From contig JAFREQ010000012.1 of NCBI GenBank assembly GCA_025331565.1, forward strand, positions 12,452,501 to 12,516,500: a DNA stretch of 64,000 bases, given 5' to 3'. Shown one piece after another: positions 37,601 through 51,100 of this stretch (positions within the stretch are counted from its first letter, which is position 1; every line of letters starts with the position of its first letter). This DNA is from Holacanthus passer. Its lineage: Eukaryota; Chordata; Actinopteri; Pomacanthidae. The notes beneath the pieces are model-generated. The model searched no databases and was not told the origin of the DNA. It was given only the letters and a program-made list of their open reading frames with translations. The position numbers and the translations under genes were made by a program.

Positions 37601-39119
37601 TGGAGTCTTGTTTCTTGTTAGTCTTGTTTCCCCATGAATGACTGTCCAAACACAGATGATGTGACATCATGTCAAAATATTTCTAGCTAGTTCAATTGCA
37701 GAGAAAAATCTTTTTTTCTGAAACAACAATGTTAGGTTTTGGCAGCAGCGCCTCACAATCAAAGAACAGGAGCTTCTTTCTAGATGTACAATTTTGCACC
37801 GCTGTTCAACAATCACACAGAGAGAAATCCATTGTAGAGTAAAAATGTCAACACTCCATGACAAATGAACTCCTGCAATCCACTGAACACCACAGATTGA
37901 TGACTTATAACAGTGTAAGAGTATTCAAGGGTGGATTTTTTCCTTAAGGCAGTAGCTATAGATCTAGCTGGAACTTGAAATAAAAGTAAGCCAGGCAGCC
38001 GGGTCTCTTTGATTTGTGTCTCTGCTCACTTCCACCTCCTGTTTTTCATTTCACTCATCGTCTCCTCTGCATGATGCAGTAATGACAGCCCCCTCTTCGC
38101 TTGCTACCAAATCACCTCAGTGAAGATCCATTTCATTACTTTGATTTGGAAATAAAACAGTGCAGTGCAGTGGCAAAGTTGGAAATGAGCGCAGATGAGA
38201 GGTAGAGGAAGACAGAGGGTGAGAAGAAAGAGAGGCGAGAGGAAAGCTTGGCCTAGAGCTATGGAAAGTTGTAATAGATGTTATGTGAGCAGCAGGAGAA
38301 TAAAAAGCATGTGGGCATTTATATGGAATTAAGGCTCGGGTAGTCATTACCATATTGTCTAAGACCTTTCTGTTTTTCAAAGGATTGCATTAGTTTTTCT
38401 CAAATTACATCCCCAAATAATACACATAGATATACAGTTGCACACATTTAAAAGGCTCATGAAAAAGGTAAAGCACAAAAGGGATGATGTTCTTAATTTG
38501 AATTCAAATTCATAAAACCACTGACACCGAACTCTTGATTGGACCTTGTCAGCCTTTCATTTAAAAAACAAAGGGGGGGAATCATAAAATGTACTATATA
38601 CTATAGAATAGAAATAATGTAAAACAAATAAATAAAATGCAAACAAACAATCTCGGACAGAAGACTCCATTTAGCCTTTAAAAGGGAGAAAGTCAGTCTT
38701 CCTTTTAACCCTAGACAAAAACAGGTCCCCAATAAAAGAAATATAGACTCTGTTTACAAGCTTGGGTGTTCAATGAGTAGCAAAAAGTAAAGACAAGGAG
38801 ACTACAAAAGTGCAAATTGCAGTAGGGACAAAATGACAGGTGAGCCGGGGGAAATGAAAGGGTTCTTCTGCTCTGATGTGCAAGTCAACCGGCACCTCGG
38901 TGTCATCCTGAACTGTCAGCCAAGAACCAATCACCTGCTGACATGTATCTGCCCGTGTCCCGCTGCACAATCAGTCAGGAGCGACCCGTCAAAGAGTCTG
39001 ACACACGACTGTACACTGACGCTCCTGCATATTATGATATACTGAATAATGATTTTTTTTTTATAGGTGATATTGAGAATGATTACATATAGATTTCAAT
39101 ATTTAGTACCCATTGCTGT

Positions 39120-39325
39120 CAAAAAGAACCTCTCTGCTGTCCTGAAGGAGTCCTGGTCTCCAGTTTGAATCCAGCTCGGGGACCTCGTCCTCCTGTTTCT
39201 CTCTACTGTCTGTTGAAATCTTTGTTCAAACAGTATCTATAGTGCTTTAAAAGTTGTTTATCCACATATATGTAACTCTCAGATGTGCGTCGCTTTGGAT
39301 AAAAGTGCCTGCTGAATGAAATTGT
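39120..39325 (+). mobile_element. tRNA-derived SINE remnant
   Basis: GTTTGAATCCAGCTCGGGG resembles the B-box part of a tRNA-derived RNA polymerase III promoter. The segment ends CGTCGCTTTGGATAAAAGTGCCTGCTGAATGAAAT, the 3' tail shared by many fish SINEs and their partner LINEs. The A-box end is not clear. Confidence 0.65.
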
Positions 39326-40998
39326 AGAAATAGTAGAATATGTCAAATCAATATGCTTCGACACTGCTTGTAGCTGTATTTGTTATTTATAAATGTTATA
39401 TCATAAACAACCAATTTTAGTCAATATATATTTTCACAGTTTACAGTACAGATTACACATTGTAATGCTTTTGCCCATTAGGACAAGTTTAGCAAACATC
39501 ACCATATTACATCTATAATGAAAGCAGGTGATCCGTCCCTGGAGAGTTGTAGGTTTACGTGTTAACGTAGTCGCTAATTTACCCAAGCTGCTTAACTCAG
39601 TTAGTTTGAAATGGCTTATATGAATAGATTTGCCTTCATCCTTCACTTGCTTGTTGACATAATATAAGTAGTGCAATAGATGCAAGTGTTGCGAGAAGGT
39701 TTTCCCAACCCATGTGTGAGTTAAACCTGGCTGCCAATCAACGCTGTATTGTCCCCACTGTATATGTCGTCCCTTCAGGAACCGTGTTTCAGTTTTAGAA
39801 CAATACTGCATTGTTCCTGCAGAATATGAAACATCCTTTGTTTCACAGTAATATGCTTCTTTGTCCTTACAGCTGAAGTATCTCTTGTTTTACAGTAATC
39901 TTTTCTTATGAAGCTTGTGCACAGTAAGACAGTAAATTGTTCTTTCAGCTTTCCAAGTGTCTGCAGCCATTTGTTTTGTCATTCTTTCACAGTTCACAAA
40001 AAGTGCTGTGTTGTTTGTGTGTATACATCCTGGAGGGGGGGATGTAATTCTACCTTTGTAGATCAATAAAAAACATCGTATTATAATGTATTCCACTCAC
40101 TATTCTAATCCATCCTCTCCTATTAGCAAACATATGGGCAAGCTGGCTGCAATGGCTGTTATGTAATTAATAGTCATGGTGGGGCAATTAAAATCGGGAG
40201 GCTTTATGGGCTTGCTGATTAAGATATTTAAAGCATGAAATACCCAAAGCTTTTATTTTTGTGCAAGTTTCTGCGTATCTTTGTGTTTATACTCATTTTC
40301 TTTTTGTGTCCTCTAGCAAATGTTTGTGTGAAAAATGAGCGCTGCCTTTTCTGTATGTGTGTGATGTGCGAGTACGTACAAGGCAAGGAACAGCTTTAAC
40401 ACTTATCCTTGACTTTTCCTTTACCCGCATGCAATTAATTACTGCCCAGAATAGCAGCCCTGGGATCAGCTGCTAAGGAAATGAAAACACATCAGTGTAA
40501 ATGCAAAGCCAGCCGACTTGGGGAGAGCTGTTGCGCAGCACACTGAGACCCTGCACCTCCATCCATTTGCAATGGCAATCATTATCGCGTGAAAGCAGTG
40601 GTCTCCAACTCTATTCCAGAGGGGATGTGTGTGTTCACAGTCCCACAGTAATCCATATTCACTTTCTTAATTGGTTCAATTAGTTCTCTCAGATACTGTA
40701 TGAATTTACACACTGCCTGTCCCCAGATAAAGTCCAGTTAACGTATTACTGGGCAGAGGTTACAAATTGGGTTCCCAGCGGTGAAGCTTAATACACAGTG
40801 GATTTGAAGTCATTTATGTGGTTGAGTGGGCTAAAAACTGTATTGCTGACACTGTAATGAGGAAACACAAGCATCTTGGCCTTTCTCTTTAGTCTTATGC
40901 AAGACTTAGACTCGTGGGAATTCACACGCAGACACACACTCACACACATGCCGTATCAGACACAGATGACTTCACAATGGGAGGTGAATATTCCCACA

Positions 40999-41001
<3 letters not shown>

Positions 41002-41038
<37 letters not shown>
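41002..41038. repeat. CA microsatellite
   Basis: Uninterrupted CA run of 37 bases. Shorter CA runs follow near 41199-41214 and 41360-41380. Confidence 0.95.
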
Positions 41039-41041
<3 letters not shown>

Positions 41042-42456
41042 TAAACCATTATTAAATCAATGTTGGCATGTGGACTAAGCAATTATGTTAGTGACATGCT
41101 TAACTATGTGGCTTAATGGTCACCCTCCTTTAACAGCAGAGTTCAAGATACTGCAGAGGAAGGAAATGTGGACCAGCTTGAAAGACATGGACACAAGCAC
41201 ACACACACACACACGCTCACATCGTCAAACAAATGAGGCGGCTGCATTACTGTCTGTCTAGTGAATGGAGAGCGTATATTGATCTGGAGAAGAAGCTCGT
41301 ACATCAGTGTGGTTAGGCAAAATGCCACTAAGGTGGAGGAGAAATCATGTACGGACATACACACACACACACACACACACTCTTCTTGTTCTTTTCTCTA
41401 CCAGAAAAAACTGGCTCAACTTGCTGCTTGTTAAAACCGTCTCCATTTAAATCATATTCTTTATTGCTCGTTTAGGTTTCTATCCTTGATCTTCTATTCC
41501 TTTTTCCCCATTGTCCTCTCTCTCCCTCTCTTGTGTGCCCAGAGGTTGTCCAGCTCAAGGTTTCACAGCAAAGTGACTCCACAGTAGAGTACAGTACAGT
41601 ACAGGCGACGGCGGTGCAGTTGGCTGGTTGCGGCTCTGGAGAGCGTCCCATCTTTCCTCTACCGTGCTATTTGTGGGGTCTGACGGGCGAACTGGGAATA
41701 GCAGGATGATTCAGCGCTACAGGGTCAGGATCTATGATAATGTACCATGGGGAACATTTCCATATAATGAACACAGTACATCTTCTTTAGAGGCCCTCTT
41801 GAGCAACGAAGATGAGGACATACAGATAAAGAGGAGTGAAAGAAAAGGGAGATCAAGGGAGATTTCAAGAAGGAGGGAGGGAGCGTAAAGGAGGAGGACA
41901 GAGAGAAAGGAGAAGGAGTGGAGGAGAAAAGTGGGGATGGCAATAACGAGAGAGAAAATTTAATGGAGAGACAAAGAAGTAAAAGAAAGGTAATGTTAAT
42001 GCAGTGCAGCCAGCAGTTTGTGCTCCCTCTGCAGCACTTGTGAACACTCCTGGCTGTGTTGCTCTTTTATATCAGCCTCCTGCTGCTACTGTAAAAAGAG
42101 ACATTGAGAGAAAGAGTTTTGCGTGCATGTATTTATGTGTTTGTGTGTGTGTATACGTGAATGCGTGTGTGCAAGCCCTTTGTCAGGAAGCTACAAATTG
42201 TCATGCTGGCTCTTGATTTGTATGGATAAAAGAAACCATAATGAGCCCCATAATGCAAGCTATTTAGTGCATCATTTGAAGGAAGCTGCCATGTCTGTCA
42301 GTCACAGGAACTTCCAAGTCTCTCCGTGACAAGCCTGGGCTTTTGTCCTGAAGTCTTGAACAATAAAGTGATACAGCGATGACAGACACGCGCACACGCC
42401 CAACTCACAACCCCGCATCTGTTAGACATTCATTATTCTCCCCCGTTGTCTTGCAG

Positions 42457-42562
42457 AGAGAAAACTGCCACGAGCTACAGAGCCAAACCGGGCTGGACCA
42501 AGTGGCTGCCTCTTTTCATGTCCTCTGCTGCTGGTTCCACATGGCACACAAGTGTGAAATTG
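42457..42562 (+). other. Isolated exon-like segment
   Basis: A strong acceptor (CTCCCCCGTTGTCTTGCAG) precedes 106 bases, followed by a strong donor (ATTG/GTGAGTAG). The segment is open in at least two frames, and neither peptide is recognised. It sits on the strand opposite pitpnc1, about 1.5 kb beyond its stop codon. A non-coding RNA exon is possible. Confidence 0.3.
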
Positions 42563-43439
42563 GTGAGTAGATTACATGTGAGTGCTGTGATGTGCCAGCA
42601 GCTGGTCCATCTTTACAGGTCAATACTGATCAAACATGGCTGATAATGTGTGCAGTGAGTCCAGTTTTTCGCTTATCTAGGCAGATATCAGGACTCTAGT
42701 GAATCTTCTCACTGGAAAGAAATCGTATTTATTGATAAAAATCCATTACAAAAGACTATACAGAGTAATGTCCACATTCATTTTGCACTTGATTTTTTTT
42801 TTTTTCTTCATTCAAGCAGAATGCTTTAAAAGTAAAGCAATGACAAACTGTATTATTTCATCATTGATCCCTGATGATGAGAACCAATTCTACTTGAAAC
42901 ATTCAGAAAAAATTAACCTAATAGTCTTATAAATGCTCACATCATTGATTCATAATTGAAGTTTATCCCTGGCTTGACCCATTTGCAGCTCTCAGCTAAG
43001 CGATCAAGGAACCAATACAACGCCTGGCTGCCCCCTGTCAATACACCTGGTCTGACCTATCGGCTGAGGTGTAGAGGGGAGTAGATCTATAGCATTGACA
43101 GCCTCCCCAGTTCTCCTCCGCTCTCTCATTAGATCCACTCTATTAAACTCCTTATGCATCTGTCTGTAGGCTGCTGGCCGGGGGCTGGGAAACAATCAGA
43201 GAGCCCTGCTGGTGGTCTGCGAGCTGCACTATAGCTCAAGAACTGAGGGAAAGGGCTGAAAAGCACCGCTTGTACTGGCTGTTGAATACACTGGAAGGAT
43301 TCTCATAGGCAGCAGTAGAAATTGTCTTTGAGTAGGCACAGAGTGGTTGTGCGTTTGTGTGACATTTGTCTGGTTTTAACATGCAGTGATGAGAGTAACT
43401 ACATGTGCATAAGAACATAGAAATATTTCTGTGGTTGTG

Positions 43440-43932
43440 CTAAAAGACATTTTAGGAAATACACTGTCTGCTAGAGACTCAGAGGATCGATACTGCTCTC
43501 ATATTTGTACGGTAAATATGGAGCCAGCAGCAAGTCAGCTTAGCTTAGAAGACTGGAAACAGGGGAAAACACTCAGCCTGACTCTGTCTAATATTTACAA
43601 AATCACCTATCAGCACATCTAAAGTGTGGAAGTGGAAAAACAGAATTCACTATTGTACTGGGATATAATAATAAAACATTAAAACATTTTTATACTTTGT
43701 GTTTTGTAGGGATAATCAAACAAGATGTAACATGTTAACAAAGCATCTTTAGAAGGGCTCGTAGGAAGATTTTTTTTCTTTATTTTACACTTTTGGACAA
43801 AGCCTAGCTACAGCTGTCTCTCCCTCAGGGATGTGTCCAAGAGGTGGCCTGGGGTGGCACTGCCCACCTCTGAAACCTGACTGGCCAGGTGGGACCTTAG
43901 TTTGAACATAGCTCAAATGTTAGTAATTTAAG

Positions 43933-43971
<39 letters not shown>

Positions 43972-44045
43972 ACACACCACTGTTGCACCTGTTCCCAGTC
44001 TTTATGCTAAGCCAGCCCATCTGCTGGTTGTAGATTTACATTGAA
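43440..44045 (+). repeat. Teleost interspersed repeat next to the pitpnc1 stop
   Basis: Starts TTTTAGGAAATACACTGTCTGCTAGAGAC and continues with GCTTAGCTTAGAAGACTGGAAACAGG. A GT microsatellite is at 43936-43970, and it ends with CCCAGTCTTTATGCTAAGCCAGC. Same family as 47828-48346. Its end is about 40 bases from the pitpnc1 stop, so the pitpnc1 3' untranslated region probably includes it. Confidence 0.6.
43936..43970. repeat. GT microsatellite
   Basis: Uninterrupted GT run of 35 bases inside a larger interspersed repeat. Confidence 0.95.
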
Positions 44046-44086
44046 TGCTGACATTGGTTTCTGTATGTGTGTCTGTGCTGGAGTCA

Positions 44087-47000
44087 TCATTCAGGGGTAG
44101 AGTGGAGGCGAACGGGACTGGGTGGCACGGAGGAGGCCGAGGGGTCAGACATAGCTGCAGTCGTCACTCCCATCTTCTTCAGGGAACGCTCGTCTGTCAC
44201 TGAGATGGAGCGAGAGAATGTAGGACGAGAGGAAGCTGGTGGGGCTGAGAAAGACAGAGAGATAGAAAGATAAAGAGAGACACAGATTTTTTTTAATTGT
44301 GCCTTTTTCCTTTATCCACAATTCTCCTCTATTCACTTTGACAGCACAAATGCATTTCACATGTCTTGCTAATAAAGCAAATTGATATTGAAGGCGAGAG
44401 GCTGTGATACACATGACATGAAAGAAACAACAAGACAGAGATAAAAGAGGAGGAAAAGCAAGAGAGGCACTGAGAAGAAGAAAAAAACAGAACTGTGTTT
44501 GAGTTTCCAATTTGTTTAAGTATACTTAAGATCTGTGTTGCACACTTAAGATTCACATTAGTTAAACATCTTATTGGTATTCAACTCACACACCCGATGT
44601 TTTATTGGACTCTCTAGAGTAAATGACATCCATTTACTTTTATTACAGCAGATGAATGAAATGAAATGTGAATGTAATTTGGTCTGTGCAGAGAGAAATG
44701 CAGTAGCAGCGTTTGGACTGTAGGGGGTCATGGCGGTGCAGCGAGCTGCAGCAGGTTGAGCAATGACTGCAGATTTGTTGCAGCTTGATGTCTCTCATCA
44801 TCACATACAGAGGGAGAGAGAGAGAGCGAGAGACAGAGACACACACACACACACACGGAGAGAGAGAGAGAGAGAGAGAGAGCACAGGCAGCAAGATGCT
44901 ACAGACCATGTTGGGAATTCTACCTTTGATATCTCTCACATCCAGCTGAGGTTCACCAGACTAACCAGCAGGGGGCAGGGTGACCATACACACACACACG
45001 CACGCACGCACAAACACACGTGCACATACACAACACATATGCCCAGACACAGACCCCCACCAGGGCTGACATTTGCAACTAAGTGCTGCAAAGGCTGGTT
45101 ATTTATGTTGAGAGGGCTGCTGATGGGGGGGAGTTCAGCAGGTGGCTGCATTACACTGTTTATCAGACCGACGCAGTGGCATTATCACTTCATGAGCCGA
45201 CGCACACACTTCTCCCCCCTTGCATCTGTCTTTCTGTCATCCTTTTCTGGGCATACACCCTCTGTCTCTCCCTCATCGCTGCCCCTTGTGTTGTGAAATG
45301 CCTCCTGACTGCTCTTCCCTCTCCATTTTTCTCCCACAGATGCACACCAGCCATCTGGGTACTTGTAGGGCACAGCTAAGGCACTAGTGGTGCAACCAGC
45401 CTCTGTTCGAGCCTGTTAGCATTACAGAGTTATTCATTCACACAATTTTGCAGTGAGTCGGCAGCAGTGGATAACATGGCAGGCTAAATAACACAGAATA
45501 CTTGTAGAGACTTATTCCTAATTATCTTAATATTAGTGTTTTTTCTGCACATCCTCTGCACATCTCCTGCTGTATCGCCTGCTTATTATGCTGAAATTAA
45601 ATGCAAGAATAATTACCGGTGAGCACAATAATACATTTCAAACTCTTGCTCTTTTCATGTACTCCGCCTGTTTTCACCTCCATCTCTCCACCTTCAGCGC
45701 TCTCGCATCCAGCTGCATTCTTTCCCCACCCCCCGTCTGTCTCCCCTCCCATCCTCTGTGGTATTTCAGTACAGTGCAGGTCAGGAGCTGCAACCTCACC
45801 TGTGTTGTTCTGGCTGGATTTGACTTTGCTGTTGGTCTTCTCTTGCATCGCCTGCTCATACTCTCTCACCTCCTCCAAACTCAGCCCTGTGGGAAAAGCA
45901 CAGCGCGCACACACACACACACACACATTTCAGAACAGAGTGTGAAATATGTATTAAATTTCACGTAGTGTATATTGATGGTAAAGTCATATTTAAGAAT
46001 AAAACAAAGCACAACACAACTGCATGGTTCTGAATGTTTTTATCTTGTGTCTGTAATATATTAAATCTTTCAGTGTAACTGTATTTCTGACCCACCATGC
46101 CATTCGTCTATCCATGCGACTGCTTGCCTGTGACCAACTAGAAGAATGTCCTGGATGTTCTGAAATGATAACGGAAACAAAGAGATGGCAGAAAAACAAC
46201 GTAAATAAAAATACTTTGAATTTTGTGTGCAGGGGTTTGTGACGTGGTACACTTAGCATTATGTTACAGTGCGTCATTGTTAAAATAATGGTGATACCTT
46301 TGTGTTATTACTTTAAAGAACAATGAGATCATGGCTGGGATAAGTGGAAACTTATCTCTACAGTCTTAGTTGCACTCGCCTTTGTCAAAACATTAGTCAC
46401 ATTCCTGTAATGCTCTTTCTTTACCTGTAACAATGTTGAGAAAAGGGTGTCGCTAGTTTTGCTTTTTGGTTTCTCTTCATACGTTATTGCTTTGCTTCAT
46501 TGTGGAGGACAAATGTGTTGAAAGTGATCTTCTTATCAGCTGTTTCCACCAACCTCCACAGTGAGTCATTTTAAAAAACCCTTTGCTTTGTTTGTGGCAG
46601 ATGAACAGACGCCCTCTTGCTGTTTTGTGATGTTAAACAATACAGCAAATTTACCTAATAAATCTGACCTAATGGTGTATTACATAAACCTCAGTGCGGA
46701 GGTAATTTGAAGCTAACAGCCTTCTTGGCAATGGTCTTGGTAATTATACTAATGTCTGGAAATTAATGTGGTAATGATTTATTTATGTCAAAATTCAACA
46801 CATGGCAGGTTCAAATAACTACCAATCAGGATTGTTGAGGATTGTCATTTTACTGTTGATGTACAAAATGAAAGACTCCAGCATTTAGAAATCAATGCTT
46901 GAATGAAGTGGAACACTCTGTTTAATCTAATTAGCTGTAAGTTCAAATTTTTCCACCTTTTATTCCACCTATAAGAGCTTGTAACATTAACTGCAGATTA

Positions 47001-48160
47001 TATCTTGAGCCCATCCACTTTGCATCAGCACAGGGAAAAGGCATGATGGGTAAAAAAAAAAAAGAAGCTGCGTCTCACTCTGTGTATGAACTCCTCTGTC
47101 CTGGTCTGGAAGCCGTACACCTCGAAGCTGCACTGCACCCTCTTATAGGAGCACATAATGGGCTTGTGGTCATCTCTCCAGCCTTTCTCCAGAGGCCCTC
47201 GACCGGTTTTACTTGACTGCCAGCGACTCAGGTCCTGCACAGAGCAAACAGTGGGTCTATACGTTACTTGCTGAGTCGGCAGAAAATTTGGCCCTGTGAG
47301 GCATCTTCAGGGGGAAAGTATGGATGTGTACGTGTTTACTGTAAGTGTGTGTGTGATGCTATGTGTGTGGAGGTGCATGCAGATTGTTGCTCAACACAGC
47401 CTATAAGAGGAAAGTATGATAAAACACATTATACATCTGCGACCATGATGACTGGAAAGCGTTTGTGTTCGTGATTTTATATTCTCACCACGTCGCTTCA
47501 TCTGTGAGATTGGTGTGTTAGTGTTTTCTGTTTGTATGCAAATGTGTCTGCTTGTATATGTGTAAGCATCTGTGTTGGTGTGTGCTTGTCTGCATGTCTT
47601 TGTGTACCCAGACCTGTGAAGTGACCTTTGTCTCTAAGGACTTGAAGGGAGTAAAGAAATGTAAAACCTTGTTGGTGAAGAGTGACGATGGACAGATTTT
47701 AAGTAGGCGTGTGGATATTCTACATATTTATTTTCAGAGGCGAACACACAAGCCAGTAAAGCTAAGTAAATAAGGATTTGTGTGCTGGTGTCCACATACG
47801 GCTATTATAAAGCATTATTTCTGAGGAAACGTTCTACATTTTGGGAAATGTGCTTATTTGCCTTCTTACCAAGAGTCAGATGAGAAGATTCATACCACTC
47901 TCATATCTGGGCACTAAGTACGAAGCTCGGGCCAGAAGGTTAATTTCACTTAGCATAAAGACTTGAAGCAGGTTTACCAACACATAGTAATTAAAACTTT
48001 TTTTTTTTTGTTGAGTCTGTGCAAAAACCAAAATGTGAGTTCTGTTTTGTAATTATCCGCTGGTGGGCAAAAAACCCCAACTTGTCGTTTCTGTGTGTGT
48101 GTGAAATGAACTAATAGGATACAACAGTTAACCTGAGAGCTTTAGGGATGCTGGTAGGTG

Positions 48161-48191
<31 letters not shown>

Positions 48192-51100
48192 TTACTTTGA
48201 ATAGAACCAGGCTAGACATTTCCCCCACTTCCAGTCTTTATGCTAAGCTACGCTACTTGCCTCCAGACTCCAGCTCAACACTCAAAACAGACATGATGGA
48301 CGGTATCGATTTTTCCTTTTTCCAAAAATGTAGAACTCTTCCTTTAATGTAATCACAAAGCTTTTTCTTTGCACAACATCAATGGGCTCAGTCCTATTAA
48401 AGTTTTTCCTCATACAATCATTTGTATTTGCCTGCATGCGTGTGCTCGTCACTGTACAGAACGTACCTCTGTCTCTTTGTAGTGCTTTTCAGGGATGGGG
48501 TCACTCAGGATATCCAGGAAACTCACGTTCTCTGCTGGGGTTGGCGTGTCCCCGAACACCTACAGCCAAACAGATGGGGGAGGTCATACAGTATAATGAA
48601 GAGCAGAAGCGCTTACTCTCGCACACATACAGTCAGTCACTCAGTGGAGAGCGGCATGAGAGTAGATGAGTAACTGTGTAGAAAACTGAGGTCACACACC
48701 ATAACACCCCTCACTATATCCCGCCCTGAGGCCCTTGAAGCAAATCACACTGGAGCAAAGAGAGGAGAGAGCAGACAGCAAAAGCAGAGGAGGGGGAGAT
48801 GGGGGAAGAAAAAAAAACAAGGACGTATGGGGGATATTAAAAGAGAGAGAAAAAAGAAGAGTTATGAGAGTGAAATACACTTTTCCTTGAGAGAGAACGG
48901 GGGGAGGAAGCTTGGGAGAGGGCACTTTTATCTGACCTTGTTTAAAATTTGTTCTAATGCCCCGCTGAAGTTGTTCATTTCACAGCTGAAAACTAACAAA
49001 TAAGAAAAACCCGCCATTAGATAATAGCCCGCCACGCTCCTGTGGCGCTGTTGTTGGCCTGCGTCTACCCAAGGTCTTGCTCTCTCTTATGGAATGTGTT
49101 GCATTAGCTGGATGTATTGTGATTCTTTGTGTATGTGCTCAGGGCATGATGCTCTCATGGTTTCACTATCATTGTCTGTCTCTGTTTTCTACGTGCTGTA
49201 GATATTCATGCAGAGACACAGAGAGCTGTGAGACTGGTAGTACTCAAAGCCATTACTTTATAGCTATTAAAGCTATTACTTCTACATACCAATACCACGC
49301 TGTGAATATATGTATTTGTAATATCAGTGAAAGTATCTATGCAAAACCAAAAAATGTAGTTATAAGTACAGATATTAGTCAGAAATACGTATCCTGTGAC
49401 TGTTTGACTGTTATATATTGTGTTATTAGATTATTATTACTAATGCTTTAATGTACAAGCAGCATTACACTGTTTCACTTGTTTGAAGTGGAGCTACCTT
49501 TTAAAATTATTTCCTATAGGGTAGCAACTAAAGACTAGTTTCATTATTCATACATAATCTACTTTCTCAATTAACTGATTGCTTGTTTCATTTGTAAAAC
49601 TTCAGGCAAAAAGGTTAAAAAAGGTGACACCTTAACATTGCTTCAATAAACTAAAAAAGAATAATAACTGGGAAAAGAAGTGAATCCTCACATTTGAGAA
49701 GCTGGAACAATGAAATATCAAAATAGCTGCCAATTAATTTTAGTTGATGAATTGTTTCAGCTCAAATTGTACTGTTTACTTCAGTACAGTATATATAAAT
49801 ATTATAATAATATATAATGTTTCATGTTTCATAAGCTCTTCATATGCTTTGAGTGTAAAAACTGTGTGAAGTAATGAGGAACTACAACTGTCAAATAAAA
49901 AAAGTAGTGGGGATAAAACAGAATAAGAAGTACAATGTGTCCCTCTAAAATGAATCCGAGCAGAGATATAAAGTGTGTGCAGATCAGCTCTCTGTGAACG
50001 TGTGTTTGTTTGGAATAAACTTGGGTAACCTGTAATTAACCTGTAACCTGACTTGAAACAAGACTGACAACATTTCTTCTCACAAACTGACCTCCATACT
50101 TTCGCGTGTTGGATCTTGTTACCTGGCTTGATTCCTTGATTGCAAAGTGCAGACACAAGAGTCAGACAGAGTTGCAATGGTTTGTGAATTTCTGTGTGTT
50201 TGCATGTTCACCTTGGGCGAAATGCAACATGGCAGCCGTGCTCAGGGCCGTTGCATATCTGGTAAATAGATCTGCCAATACTGCATTTTGTGCTTTGCTT
50301 GTTTTCCTTGTAATGGCCACATCAATTTGATGAGCATTTTCTTTGTGCTGCAGAGAAAATTGCAATTTCTCTCTTTCCCCCTGTCCTTCTCCTCCCCCCC
50401 TCTCCCCTAATCACTCCATCTCCCTCACCTCTCGCTCCCTCTCCATCATACTCACATTGTTGTTATCGCCGTTGTTGTTCTCGAATCTCGTCTCAATGCG
50501 GATGCTGAACTTGGGAAGGAATGATACCTACAGTGTGTGACAAGAGGTAAAAATGGAGAAAAAAAGGGTTGAGGGCAGAGATAGAGAGAGTGGAAGCAGG
50601 CTGCAGATTAGATCCACTGATACTGGAAAGAGATGAGCTCTGTTGCATTCATGTACAGTAAATGATGTGTGAGAATACTTACTGAGTACTCTGCAGCACC
50701 AGGGATGTTCAATATGGATAGAGAGAAACGGCATTAGTTAGTCATACATGCATGAGCATGCAATTGCTCTCACACACATATACACGTTACCACAGGGGAA
50801 TACATGCATACATAGTGATAAATATTTGAAAACCAGCTGGAAAAGCAGCTGTTAAAAGTAAATAAGTTTTGTATAATGCATCGAGGTGAAAGGAATTTGA
50901 TGTTTAACACAAAGACACTCAAACACACACCTGTGATGGTGTACGGGTAGAAGTTCCAGGCCTTTTCTGTCACATAGAAGAAGCGCGGGACGAATGCTTT
51001 GGCCCAGGACGGCAGTTTACTGAAAAACAAAACATGAAGGAGGAAGAATCGCAGTTAGAGAGCAGGAGAGTAGGAGAGAGATTATAGAGGGAGACAGAGA

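Larger units (their letters stand above)
21562..44086. other. myocd 3' region and long intergenic segment between myocd and pitpnc1
   Basis: The two genes converge on this 22.5 kb. No gene is supported. The myocd 3' untranslated region starts at 21562, but no AATAAA lies close to the stop. Contents I can name are paired miniature elements (24895-25675, 31180-31692, 37080-37600), a probable solo LTR (30544-31040), a CpG-bearing repeat (33440-34262), a SINE (39120-39325), CA microsatellites (40920-41380), G-rich tracts and two isolated exon-like pieces (34905-34972, 42457-42562). The other stretches are AT-rich unique-looking sequence in which I see nothing. Confidence 0.55.

Noticed and set aside
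44763..45296. 177-aa plus-strand ORF
   Set aside because: Largely translation of GA/CA microsatellite and intron sequence of pitpnc1; no start context or homology.
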